Of a stretch of DNA of 64,000 bases, positions 53,197-61,006 are shown one piece after another. Positions within the stretch are counted from its first letter, which is position 1, and every line of letters starts with the position of its first letter. A program made the translations under genes and the position numbers. A model generated the notes under the pieces. It was not told where the DNA came from. It did not search any database and was given only the letters and a program-made list of their open reading frames with translations. Source of the DNA: Bradyrhizobium septentrionale (GTDB lineage Bacteria; Pseudomonadota; Alphaproteobacteria; Rhizobiales; Xanthobacteraceae); contig NZ_CP088285.1 in NCBI RefSeq assembly GCF_011516645.4, positions 3,986,501 through 4,050,500 on the forward strand. The letters run 5' to 3'.

Positions 53197-53688
53197 ATGG
53201 CCTACACCGCTGATGTCAATCGCTGGCGCGGCCCCGTCGAAGAACCCTACCGCCCCTACTTCTACGCGACGCCGTGGCATCCCCTGAAGATCGCCGGGAT
53301 CATCCTTGGTTTCATGATCTGGTGGCCGATCGGTCTCGCCCTTCTCTTTTTCACACTCGGGAGCAGAAAGATGGCCTGTTGGAGTCACAACGACATGGAT
53401 CGCTGGCAGAACAAGATGGAGCGCATGCAGGACAGGATGGAGCGGATGAAGAGCCGCATGGAGCGCCACGGCTTCCCGTTCGGCGGCTTCGGCCCGCCCT
53501 CGAGCGGCAACCGCGCCTTCGACGAATACCGCACGGACACGCTGCGCCGGCTCGAGGAGGAGCAGGTCGAGTTCAAGAACTTCCTCGATCGCCTGCGCCA
53601 CGCCAAGGACAAGGAAGAGTTCGACGCCTTCATGGCGCAACACAAGACCCGTCCGACCCCGCCGAACGACCAGCCGCCGCAGAGCTGA
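53197..53688 (+). CDS. DUF2852 membrane protein
   Basis: 163 residues from ATG 53197; GGAGAAGGA lies directly upstream, so this start is favoured over the ATG at 53185. After a short aromatic lead (EEPYRPYFYATPWHPL) one or two membrane helices span about 31-53 (IAGIILGFMIWWPIGLALLF). A Met/Arg-rich amphipathic coil follows (MDRWQNKMERMQDRMERMKS) and a C-terminal helix with EEEQVEFKNFLDRLRHAKDK. Function unknown; it appears controlled by the adjacent TetR protein. Confidence 0.85.
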   Translation: MAYTADVNRWRGPVEEPYRPYFYATPWHPLKIAGIILGFMIWWPIGLALLFFTLGSRKMACWSHNDMDRWQNKMERMQDRMERMKSRMERHGFPFGGFGPPSSGNRAFDEYRTDTLRRLEEEQVEFKNFLDRLRHAKDKEEFDAFMAQHKTRPTPPNDQPPQS

Positions 53689-53841
53689 TCACGGAAGGTA
53701 AGCGCTAGCCTTCAGGCGATGTGCCCCCATAACACCTGATGGCCCTGAGCCGCCCGTTTGCGATGAGCAAGCGGGCGGTTTGCATTTTGGGAGCGTCGCG
53801 CCCACTCTATCGTCGGCGGCCCGGACGATGAGGCGAAGATC

Positions 53842-54612
53842 ATGGCGACGCACGTGACGGCGAGTTCTGACGATCTCTGGCGTTCGATCCGGCGCGAAGC
53901 GGAAGCCGCCGTCGTCGCCGATCCCTTTCTCGAAGCGTCGGCCGCCTTCATCCTCGATCAGGGCGAGCTCGGCGGCGCGCTTGCGTTCCTGATCGGTCGG
54001 CGCATCGGCCGCGCCGAGGTCGATCGTGCGCAGTTTGCGCGCGCGGCCCGCGAGGCGTATGCGGCCGAGCCCGCGCTGGTCGATGCCGCGGCCGTTGATC
54101 TCACGGCGGTCGTGCGCCGCGATCCGGCGATCTCAGGCTTCCTGCCGCCGCTCCTCAACTTCAAGGGCTACGCCGCGCTGCAGGCCTGGCGCGTGTCGAA
54201 CTGGCTGTGGCGCCAGGACCGCCCCGACCTCGCGCTGCTGATGCAGAGTGCGGCGGCGGACCAGTTGCAGATCAGTATTCACCCGTCGGCCCAAATCGGA
54301 ACCGCGGTGTTCCTCGATCACGGCACCGGCATCATCATCGGCGCGCTGGCTTCTGTCGGCGACGAGGTCACGATTTTGCAGAACGTCACCATCGCGCGCC
54401 ATCAGGACGACCCGCGCCACGCCCCGACCATCGGCCGCGGTGTGCTGCTCAGTGCCGGCGCAACGGTGATCGGACATCTCTCGATCGGCGATTTCGCCAA
54501 GATCGGCGCCGGCGCGCTGGTGACCTCGGATGTGCCCGCCGGCTGCACCGCAATCGGCGTGCCGGCGCGGCTGACGAACTGCGCGGAGGCGGAGACGTCG
54601 GCGCAATCCTAG
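53842..54612 (+). CDS. cysE: Serine O-acetyltransferase
   Basis: 256 residues. An N-terminal helical domain (SDDLWRSIRREAEAAVVADP...LNFKGYAALQAWRVSNWLWR) precedes a left-handed beta helix of hexapeptide repeats: IHPSAQIGTAVFLDHGTGII (about 149-168; His-Pro and Asp-His active-site residues), VTILQNVTIARHQ and IGHLSIGDFAKIGAGALVTS. It makes O-acetylserine for cysteine synthesis; the normal feedback site lies in the C-terminal tail. Followed by a repeat holding two insertion sequences. Confidence 0.93.
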   Translation: MATHVTASSDDLWRSIRREAEAAVVADPFLEASAAFILDQGELGGALAFLIGRRIGRAEVDRAQFARAAREAYAAEPALVDAAAVDLTAVVRRDPAISGFLPPLLNFKGYAALQAWRVSNWLWRQDRPDLALLMQSAAADQLQISIHPSAQIGTAVFLDHGTGIIIGALASVGDEVTILQNVTIARHQDDPRHAPTIGRGVLLSAGATVIGHLSIGDFAKIGAGALVTSDVPAGCTAIGVPARLTNCAEAETSAQS

Positions 54613-54640
54613 AGTTTGTTAGGTGAGCACCCTGGTAGGG

Positions 54641-54689
54641 CTCCCTCTCCCGCTTGCGGGGGAGGGTTGGGGTGGGGGCTCTCTCCGCG
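54641..54689. repeat. Left part of a CCCTCTCCC-type repeat split by IS481 and ISAs1
   Basis: CTCCCTCTCCCGCTTGCGGG, GGAGGGTTGGGGTGGGGG and CTCTCCGCG. The unit resumes at 56021 and again at 57277, so both insertion sequences lie in one repeat. Confidence 0.8.
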
Positions 54690-56020
54690 GTACAGACCGG
54701 ATAGATACCCGACAGTTTAGACCGGCATGATTGCCGACAGGTTTCTAGAAGCATCGGCGGGAGGGCCCGACGATGCCGTTCAGAGAGACCAGTCGGATGG
54801 AAGAGCGTATCCGGATGCTTATGGAGTACGAGAGCGGGAACTGGAGCGTGTCGGAGTTGTGCCGCCGTCACGGTATCTGCCGCGACACGTTTTACGCATG
54901 GCGCCAGCGGAAGCAGAGCGGCGATCCGGAGTGGTTCAGGGACCGTTCGCACGCGCCGCAGCAATGCCGACAAACGACCGATGCGGCGATTGCAGAGAAG
55001 GTGATCGCGGCTCGGCAGCGCTTTCCCTATCTGGGACCGCGCAAGCTGCTCGCCCTGCTTGACCGCCAGGCGCCGGAGATCGATTGGCCGGCGGCGTCGA
55101 CGATTGGGAGCATTCTCAAGCGCGCGGGGCTGATCTCGCCGGTGAAGCGCCGCCGCCGTCCGCTCGACCAGCGGCGTCCCTGCACGCCGGTGCAGGAGCC
55201 GAACGACGAGTGGAGCGTGGACTTCAAGGGTTGGTTCCGCACCCGCGACCAGTGCCGGATTGATCCGTTGACGGTGGCTGACAGCCACAGTCGCTTCCTG
55301 ATCGAACTGCAGATCGTCGCACCGACGACCGAGGGCGTCCGCCCCCGCTTCGAGAGGGCTTTCCGCGAGCATGGCCTGCCGCGGGCAATCCGCTGCGACA
55401 ATGGTTCGCCGTTCGGCTCGCGCGGCGCCGGCGGTCTCACCACATTGTCGGTCTGGTGGCTGAAGCTCGGCATTACGCCGCACTTCATCCGTCCGGCCTC
55501 GCCGCAGGAGAACGGTCGCCATGAGCGCATGCATCGCACCTTGAAGGCGCAAACATCGAGCCCACCGGCAGATAATGCGTCCGAGCAACAGGCCCGCTTT
55601 GACGCCTTCCGAGAGCATTACAATAAGGAACGTCCTCACGAAGCGCTGGGCCAACGGCCGCCGGAGGACGCCTATCGAGCATCTCAACGCACCATGCCGG
55701 ATCGCGAGCAAGACCCCTGGTATGACGCCGATCACCAGGCCCGCCGTGTTCGCGGCAATGGGGAGATTAAATGGAAAGGCAAGTTCGTCTTTATCGGTCA
55801 GGCGCTGGTGAACGAACTTGTCGGCATCGCCGAACTCGATACCGGTGACCACGTCGTCCGCTTCTGCGACCTCGACGTCGGTCTCATCGACCGCCGCGGC
55901 CTGTTCACCCGGTTCGCTCCGCCTCGTGAGGGGCTGCGCGAACCGGGCGAACAGACCGCTTAACCCAAACTGTCGGGGATCATGCCGGTCCAAAATGTCG
56001 GGAATCATGCCGGTTGAACA
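54690..56020 (+). mobile_element. IS481-family element
   Basis: 1331 bp. Both ends carry two tandem 27-bp modules of the form ACCGGCATGATTCCCGACAG (left 54697-54740, right inverted within 55965-56015). The flanking CGCG (54686-54689 and 56021-56024) is the target duplication. One transposase gene inside. Confidence 0.88.
54773..55963 (+). CDS. IS481-family transposase
   Basis: 396 residues. HTH region NWSVSELCRRHGICRDTFYA (about 23-42); DDE residues in NDEWSVDFKGWFRTRD (Asp about 149), IRCDNGSPFGSRGAGG (Asp about 205) and SPQENGRHERMHRTLK (Glu about 245). C-terminal GNGEIKWKGKFVFIGQALVN. Intact; GGGAGGG before ATG. Confidence 0.94.
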   Translation: MPFRETSRMEERIRMLMEYESGNWSVSELCRRHGICRDTFYAWRQRKQSGDPEWFRDRSHAPQQCRQTTDAAIAEKVIAARQRFPYLGPRKLLALLDRQAPEIDWPAASTIGSILKRAGLISPVKRRRRPLDQRRPCTPVQEPNDEWSVDFKGWFRTRDQCRIDPLTVADSHSRFLIELQIVAPTTEGVRPRFERAFREHGLPRAIRCDNGSPFGSRGAGGLTTLSVWWLKLGITPHFIRPASPQENGRHERMHRTLKAQTSSPPADNASEQQARFDAFREHYNKERPHEALGQRPPEDAYRASQRTMPDREQDPWYDADHQARRVRGNGEIKWKGKFVFIGQALVNELVGIAELDTGDHVVRFCDLDVGLIDRRGLFTRFAPPREGLREPGEQTA

Positions 56021-56092
56021 CGCGAGTCGTGCTGTGGAGACAGCCCCCACCCGGATCACATCTACGATGCGATCCGGCCTCCCCCGCAAGCG
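56021..56092. repeat. Middle part of the split repeat
   Basis: CGCGAGTCGTGCTGTGGAGA, CAGCCCCCACCCGGATC, then GCATCG-like hairpin and CCTCCCCCGCAAGCG. Lies between the two insertion sequences. Confidence 0.8.
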
Positions 56093-57276
56093 CAGGGGAA
56101 TCGCATATGGATTTTTCTTGTGTTGAGGCTGAATAGGGATTCTTGAGGGAGGCAGTTTTTCGAAGGAGAAACGGCCATCTGCCTGGAAACCTGTTTTGGA
56201 TCGGTTCCCGACCCCCGAGCCGGAAACGCGACGCATCGGTTGGGCGACCTGATCGTGATGATGGTCGCCGCGAGCCTGTGCGGGGCCGCGACAGCAACCG
56301 AATTTGCGTTGTTCGCGGAGACCCGTAGGGCTGTGCTGTCTCGCCTGATCGATTACGACGTGGCCCCCAGCCACGATACTTTCTCGCGGCTTTTGCGGCT
56401 GCTGGATCCGCGGGCGTTCGAGCAGGCTTTTGCGTCGTTTGCCGCGGGTTTTGCCCGGGCGCTCGGCGAATCCAGCGGCACGACTGTGGCCACGCCAGAC
56501 GAGGTGGTCGCGCTCGACGGCAAGGCCTTGCGGCGCGCCTATGAACAAGGCCAGCAGGCCTATCCGCCGCTGACGGTCTCGGCCTTCGCCACGCAAACCC
56601 GGCTTTGCCTTGCGGCCGCGTCGCCGACGGCGGCCGAGAACGAGATTGAGGCCGCCCTGAAGGTGATCGCGCTGATTGATCTGACTGACAAGATCGTCAC
56701 GGCCGACGCGCTGCATTGCCATCGCCGGATGGCCGAGGCGGTCGTCGAACAGAATGCGGACTATGTGCTGGCGCTGAAAGGCAACCGTGGTCACTGGCAC
56801 AAGGAAGCCGAGAGCCTGCTGGCACGAGCGCCCTCGCCACCGGTTGTCGAGCAGACGGAACGCGGTCATGGCCGCGACGAATGGCGGAAAGCTGAGGTGG
56901 TGCCGGTCGAGACCGCGCTGATGCCCGGCCATGCCGCCATCATCCGGATCACTTCCCGGCGTGATCGGTCCGAGCCGCTGACGCGCTTGTTCATGACCTC
57001 GCGCGTGTTCTCGCCGCAGCAGGCCCTCGACATCACGCGAGCCCATTGGCAGGTCGAGAACGGCCTGCACTGGATGCTTGATGTTCATCTCGCCGAGGAT
57101 ATGAACCGAGCTCGCAAGGACCACGCACCTGCCAACATCGCCATCCTCAAGCGAATCGCAAAAAATATCCTGCAGATGACCGACCCGCCGAAGGTCCCTA
57201 TCAGCCACCGCATCAAAAAATGCGCATGGAACGACGACTACCTCCTCAAAGCCCTGGCCCATATGCGATAGCCCTG
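56093..57276 (+). mobile_element. ISAs1-family element
   Basis: 1184 bp. Terminal inverted repeats CAGGGGAATCGCATATGG (left) and CAGGGCTATCGCATATGG (right, reverse strand). A 10-bp target duplication CCCGCAAGCG is at 56083-56092 and 57277-57286. Confidence 0.92.
56240..57271 (+). CDS. ISAs1-family transposase
   Basis: 343 residues from TTG 56240. DDE residues in VVALDGKALRRAYEQG (about 86-101), IVTADALHCHRRMAEA (about 152-167) and ITRAHWQVENGLHWMLDVHL (about 264-283). The conserved N-terminal family motif SVPDPRAGNATHRL is encoded just upstream of this TTG in the same frame (from about 56197), so the true start should be earlier, but only AGG-CAG-TTT-TTC stands where an ATG would be expected (about 56152). 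The start codon may be mutated. Confidence 0.85.
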   Translation: MGDLIVMMVAASLCGAATATEFALFAETRRAVLSRLIDYDVAPSHDTFSRLLRLLDPRAFEQAFASFAAGFARALGESSGTTVATPDEVVALDGKALRRAYEQGQQAYPPLTVSAFATQTRLCLAAASPTAAENEIEAALKVIALIDLTDKIVTADALHCHRRMAEAVVEQNADYVLALKGNRGHWHKEAESLLARAPSPPVVEQTERGHGRDEWRKAEVVPVETALMPGHAAIIRITSRRDRSEPLTRLFMTSRVFSPQQALDITRAHWQVENGLHWMLDVHLAEDMNRARKDHAPANIAILKRIAKNILQMTDPPKVPISHRIKKCAWNDDYLLKALAHMR

Positions 57277-57300
57277 CCCGCAAGCGGGAGAGGCGAACGG
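57277..57300. repeat. Right end of the split repeat
   Basis: CCCGCAAGCGGGAGAGGCGA completes the unit interrupted twice upstream; its first ten bases are the ISAs1 target duplication. Confidence 0.75.
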
Positions 57301-57327
57301 AGTTCGCGGCTAGCTAGCGCGCGCCCC

Positions 57328-58401
57328 CTACACATTCGACCCATGGATCGCGTCGATCACCGCGTCAGTCACTTCCTTCGTCGTCGCCGTGCCGCCGACG
57401 TCGGGCGTCAGCACGCCGGCGGCGCAGACCTTCTCGACTGCCGCCATCAATCGTGCGGCGGCGTCCTTTTCGCCGAGATGCTCCAGCATCTGCGCGCCGG
57501 TCCAGAAGGTCGCCACCGGGTTGGCTATGCCCTTGCCGGTGATGTCGAAGGCCGAGCCGTGGATCGGCTCGAACATCGAGGGGAAGCGGCGCTGCGGATC
57601 GATGTTGCCGGTCGGCGCCACGCCGAGGCTGCCGGCCAGGGCGCCGGCGAGATCGGAGAGGATGTCGGCGTGCAGGTTGGTCGCCACAATCGTGTCGAGG
57701 CTCTTCGGATGCAGCGTCATCCGCACCGTCATGGCGTCGACCAGCATCTTGTCCCAGGTGACGTCGGGGAACTCCCGCGCCACCTCGGCCGCGATCTCGT
57801 CCCACATCACCATGCCGTGGCGCTGCGCGTTCGACTTGGTCACCACGGTGAGGAATTTGCGCGGCCGCGACTGCGCGAGCTGGAACGCGTAGCGCATGAT
57901 CCGCGTCACGCCGACCCGGGTGAAGACAGCGACTTCGGTGCCGACTTCCTCCGGCAGGCCCTTGTGGGCGCGGCCGCCCATCCCGGCATATTCGCCTTCG
58001 GAATTCTCGCGCACGATCACCCAGTCGAGATCGCCGACGCCGACATTGCGCAGCGGCGAGGCGACGCCGGGGAGGATCTTGGTCGGCCGCACATTGGCGT
58101 ATTGGTCAAAGCCCTGGCAGATCGGCAGGCGAAGGCCCCACAGGGTGATGTGGTCGGGCACATCGGGCGCGCCGACCGCGCCGAAATAGATCGCGTCGAA
58201 CTTCTTCAGTTCGGCCAAGCCGTCGGCCGGCATCATCACGCCGTGCTTCTTGTAATAGTCCGAGCCCCAGTCGAAGGTCTTGACGTTGAAGCTGATGTCG
58301 CCGCTGCGCTTGGCCAGCGCCTCGAGCACGCGGACACCTGCGGAGATCACTTCGGGGCCGATGCCGTCGGCGGGGATGGCGGCGATGGAATGGGTGCGCA
58401 T
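57328..58401 (-). CDS. ttuC: Tartrate/D-malate-type dehydrogenase (isocitrate/isopropylmalate family)
   Basis: 357 residues. IAAIPADGIGPEVISAGVRV at the N-terminus, RENSEGEYAGMGGR (about 132-145), the Lys-Asn in VVTKSNAQRHGMVMWDEIAA and the metal/NAD segment HADILSDLAGALAGSLGVAP with FEPIHGSAFDITGKGIANPV place it with TtuC/DmlA rather than LeuB. It oxidises D-malate or tartrate with NAD and Mn. The MFS gene lies 21 bp upstream in the same operon. Confidence 0.9.
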   Translation of the reverse strand: MRTHSIAAIPADGIGPEVISAGVRVLEALAKRSGDISFNVKTFDWGSDYYKKHGVMMPADGLAELKKFDAIYFGAVGAPDVPDHITLWGLRLPICQGFDQYANVRPTKILPGVASPLRNVGVGDLDWVIVRENSEGEYAGMGGRAHKGLPEEVGTEVAVFTRVGVTRIMRYAFQLAQSRPRKFLTVVTKSNAQRHGMVMWDEIAAEVAREFPDVTWDKMLVDAMTVRMTLHPKSLDTIVATNLHADILSDLAGALAGSLGVAPTGNIDPQRRFPSMFEPIHGSAFDITGKGIANPVATFWTGAQMLEHLGEKDAAARLMAAVEKVCAAGVLTPDVGGTATTKEVTDAVIDAIHGSNV

Positions 58402-58422
58402 GGGTTGTCTCCGGATCTGTTG

Positions 58423-59736
58423 TTAGCGGGTTTGGACAGGATTGGGTTGCGGGTCGGCCTGCACTGGTGCGGCTTGCGCGCGCGACAGCAGCAGCGTGAG
58501 CACGGCTGACAGCACCAGCAGGGCGGCGACGAAATAGAGGCCGCCCTCGAAGCTGCCGGTGCGTTCCTTGATCCAGCCGATCATCGCCGGGCCGACGAAG
58601 CCGCCGAGATTGCCGATCGAGTTGATGGTGGCGATCCCGGCCGCGGCGGCCGAGCCCGACAGGAACATGGTCGGCATGCTCCACAGCGGCGGCTTCGACG
58701 AGGAGATGCCGATATTGACCAAGGTCAGCGCCGCGATCACGGCGGCAAGGCCGGTCCACAGGCCGGCCAGCGCGAGTCCCGCTGATGCCATCAGGCAGGC
58801 CAGCACCACGTGCCAGGTGCGTTCGCCGGTGCGGTCGGAATGCCGCGCCCACAGCACCATCGCGATCACGGCGATGGTTGCCGGCACCGCGTTGAGGAAG
58901 CCGACCTGGAGCGACGACAGGCCGAACGCCTTGATGATCTGCGGCGCCCACACACCAAGTGTGTAAAGCCCGGCGGAGGTGCCGAAATAGACCAGCGACA
59001 GCGCCAGCACGCGCGGGTCCGCAAGGCCGCGCCAGATGCTGTGGCTCGCGGTCGCGGCCTTGCCGTCGTTCTCGGCCTTCATGGTCTTGACCAGCCAGGC
59101 CCGTTCGTCGTCGGCCAGCCATTTGGCCTGCTCCGGCCGGTCGGTCAGGAAGCCCAGCACCACGAAGCCGAGCAGCACGGCGGGCACCGCTTCCAGCACG
59201 AACAGCCATTGCCAGCCCTTGAAGCCGAACAGGCCGTCCATCTCCAGCAGCGCGCCCGATACCGGCGAGCCGAGCACGGTCGAGAGCGGCGCCGCGGCCA
59301 TGAACAGTGCGGTGACCGCGGCGCGCTGCCGCGCCGGGAACCAGTAGGAAAGATAGAGGATGATGCCGGGGAAGAAGCCGGCTTCGGCAGCGCCGAGCAG
59401 GAAGCGCAGCACGTAGAAGCTGGTCGCGCCCTGCACCAGCGCCATCGCCGCCGAGACCAGGCCCCAGGTGATCATCACCCGCGCGATCCAGATCCGCGCG
59501 CCGATCTTGTGCAGGATGATGTTGGAGGGCACCTCGAACAGGAAGTAGCCCCAGAAGAAGATACCGGCGCCGAAGCCATAGACGGTCGGCGACAGGCCGA
59601 TGTCCTTGTTCATGGTCAGCGACGCGAAGCCGATATTGACCCGGTCGATGAAGGCCACGAAGTACAGCAGCATGATGAACGGCACGATGCGCAGTGAGAT
59701 CTTGCGCAACACGCGAGTGCCAAGCTCGCTTTCCAT
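58423..59736 (-). CDS. MFS transporter, anion:cation symporter type
   Basis: 437 residues from ATG 59736 with CGGGGAAG upstream. Twelve hydrophobic segments; IVPFIMLLYFVAFIDRVNIG at the N-terminus and the segment GYFLFEVPSNIILHKIGARI are typical of the ACS family that imports tartrate, phthalate or other organic acids. Cotranscribed with the dehydrogenase gene, so a dicarboxylate such as tartrate is the likely cargo (inference). Confidence 0.9.
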   Translation of the reverse strand: MESELGTRVLRKISLRIVPFIMLLYFVAFIDRVNIGFASLTMNKDIGLSPTVYGFGAGIFFWGYFLFEVPSNIILHKIGARIWIARVMITWGLVSAAMALVQGATSFYVLRFLLGAAEAGFFPGIILYLSYWFPARQRAAVTALFMAAAPLSTVLGSPVSGALLEMDGLFGFKGWQWLFVLEAVPAVLLGFVVLGFLTDRPEQAKWLADDERAWLVKTMKAENDGKAATASHSIWRGLADPRVLALSLVYFGTSAGLYTLGVWAPQIIKAFGLSSLQVGFLNAVPATIAVIAMVLWARHSDRTGERTWHVVLACLMASAGLALAGLWTGLAAVIAALTLVNIGISSSKPPLWSMPTMFLSGSAAAAGIATINSIGNLGGFVGPAMIGWIKERTGSFEGGLYFVAALLVLSAVLTLLLSRAQAAPVQADPQPNPVQTR

Positions 59737-59881
59737 GGGCTTCCCCGGGGTTCGTCTTGTTTGTTGGGACGGCGCATTTCGCCGCGCCACCGGAAAGCCT
59801 AGAGGCTCGCGCCCTTCCGCTTCAATCCGCGCCGGTTTATACAAAAAAATGATATAATCGCTTCTCCGTCTTCTCGCCGGG

Positions 59882-59969
59882 TCGTCATGGCCGGGCTTGT
59901 CCCGGCCATCCACGCCTTTCTTCGTGCCGCCAAGACGTGGATGCCCGGCATAAGGCCGGGCATGACGGA
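59882..59969. repeat. Dispersed palindrome, GTCATGGCCGGGC family, in the LysR leader
   Basis: TCGTCATGGCCGGGCTTGTC ... AAGACGTGGATGCCCGGCAT ... GGCCGGGCATGACGG; the same unit as at 19842-19929. It lies between the divergent MFS and LysR genes, where it supplies an open frame that falsely extends the LysR gene. Confidence 0.85.
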
Positions 59970-59994
59970 ATCGATGTCTAAAGGAGCCAGCACC

Positions 59995-60912
59995 TTGGAA
60001 CTGCACCAGCTTCGCTGCTTCGTGGCCGCTGCCGAGGAACTGCATTTCGGCCGCGCCGCGCAGCGCCTGCAGATGATGCCGTCGGCGCTGGGCCGCCACA
60101 TCAAGCTGCTGGAAGAAGACCTCGGGGTGCGGCTGTTCGCGCGCACCACGCGCGCGGTGTCGTTGACCGAAGACGGCGCGACGTTGCTGCGCGAGGGACG
60201 TGCGCTGCTCGGCCGCGCCGAGGCGATTGAGGACGGCTTTCGCCGCCGGCTGCGCAAGCCACAGGCGCGACGATTCCGGATCGGTGCGATCGACAGCGCC
60301 GCGGCCGGCCTGCTGCCGCCGCTGCTGCGCGACCTCCGCACCGCCCATCCCGACGTCACGGTGCAGCTGCTAGAGGAGAAGACCATCCGTCTGTTGCCAA
60401 AACTGCTGTCGGGCGCGCTCGATCTCGCTTTCGTGCGCCCGCCGGAGCGGCCCGACCGGCGCATCGAGTTCGTTCCGTTATTTCGGGAAACCGCCGTGGT
60501 GGCGCTGTCGCACACACATGCGCTGGCGCGGTGCAAGCAGATCGTGCTGCCCGATATCGCCGATCAGCCTTTGATCGTGCCGGAGCGCCGCTCGCGACCG
60601 CACAGCCACGATCTCACGACAAAACTGTTCGACGAGGCCGGGCTGACGCCGCGCATCCAGGAGATCGCCGACGAGAAGCAGACCATCGTCAACATGGTCG
60701 CGGCGCGGCTCGGCGTTGCCATCGTGCCGCGCTGGACCGCGCGGATGGCGATCCCGGGCGTGCGTTTCGTTCCCCTCAGACTCAAGCGCGGCAGCGCCGC
60801 CGGCCGCCTGCCGCTCGCCGCCGCCTGGCTGAAAGGCTCCCGCGACCCGGTGCGAGACCAGGTGATGGCGGTGCTGGAGGCGAGGCTGAAGAGCTACGCA
60901 CGGGAGGCGTGA
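59995..60912 (+). CDS. LysR-family transcriptional regulator
   Basis: 305 residues from TTG 59995, chosen because AAAGGAG stands 8 bp before it and the family N-terminus (ELHQLRCFVAAAEELHFGRA) follows at once. The frame extends upstream to ATG 59887, but those 36 codons are translated repeat. HTH: AAQRLQMMPSALGRHIKLLE; the effector domain starts about residue 90. Divergent to the dehydrogenase/MFS operon, so probably its activator, with an organic acid as ligand. Confidence 0.9.
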   Translation: MELHQLRCFVAAAEELHFGRAAQRLQMMPSALGRHIKLLEEDLGVRLFARTTRAVSLTEDGATLLREGRALLGRAEAIEDGFRRRLRKPQARRFRIGAIDSAAAGLLPPLLRDLRTAHPDVTVQLLEEKTIRLLPKLLSGALDLAFVRPPERPDRRIEFVPLFRETAVVALSHTHALARCKQIVLPDIADQPLIVPERRSRPHSHDLTTKLFDEAGLTPRIQEIADEKQTIVNMVAARLGVAIVPRWTARMAIPGVRFVPLRLKRGSAAGRLPLAAAWLKGSRDPVRDQVMAVLEARLKSYAREA

Positions 60913-60922
60913 ACAGCTTTCG

Positions 60923-60990
60923 TCATTCCGGGCGTGCGAAGCACGAGCCCGGAATCCATCGGGCCACATGTTCCATGGATGAATGACGGT
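60923..60990. repeat. Dispersed inverted repeat, GTCATTCCGGGCGTGCG family
   Basis: GTCATTCCGGGC and GAGCCCGGAATCCATC with ATCC-ATGGATGAATGACGG at the right: inverted arms between the converging LysR and MFS genes. Confidence 0.6.
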
Positions 60991-61006
60991 GGATGCAGGC
61001 GCGCTG

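Noticed and set aside
54449..57283. 944-codon minus-strand open frame
   Set aside because: Antisense across the end of cysE, IS481 and ISAs1 transposases, both of which are clearly coding on the plus strand.
59737..60348. 204-codon N-terminal extension of the MFS frame
   Set aside because: Overlaps the repeat and the LysR gene; the transporter starts at 59736 with a ribosome site.
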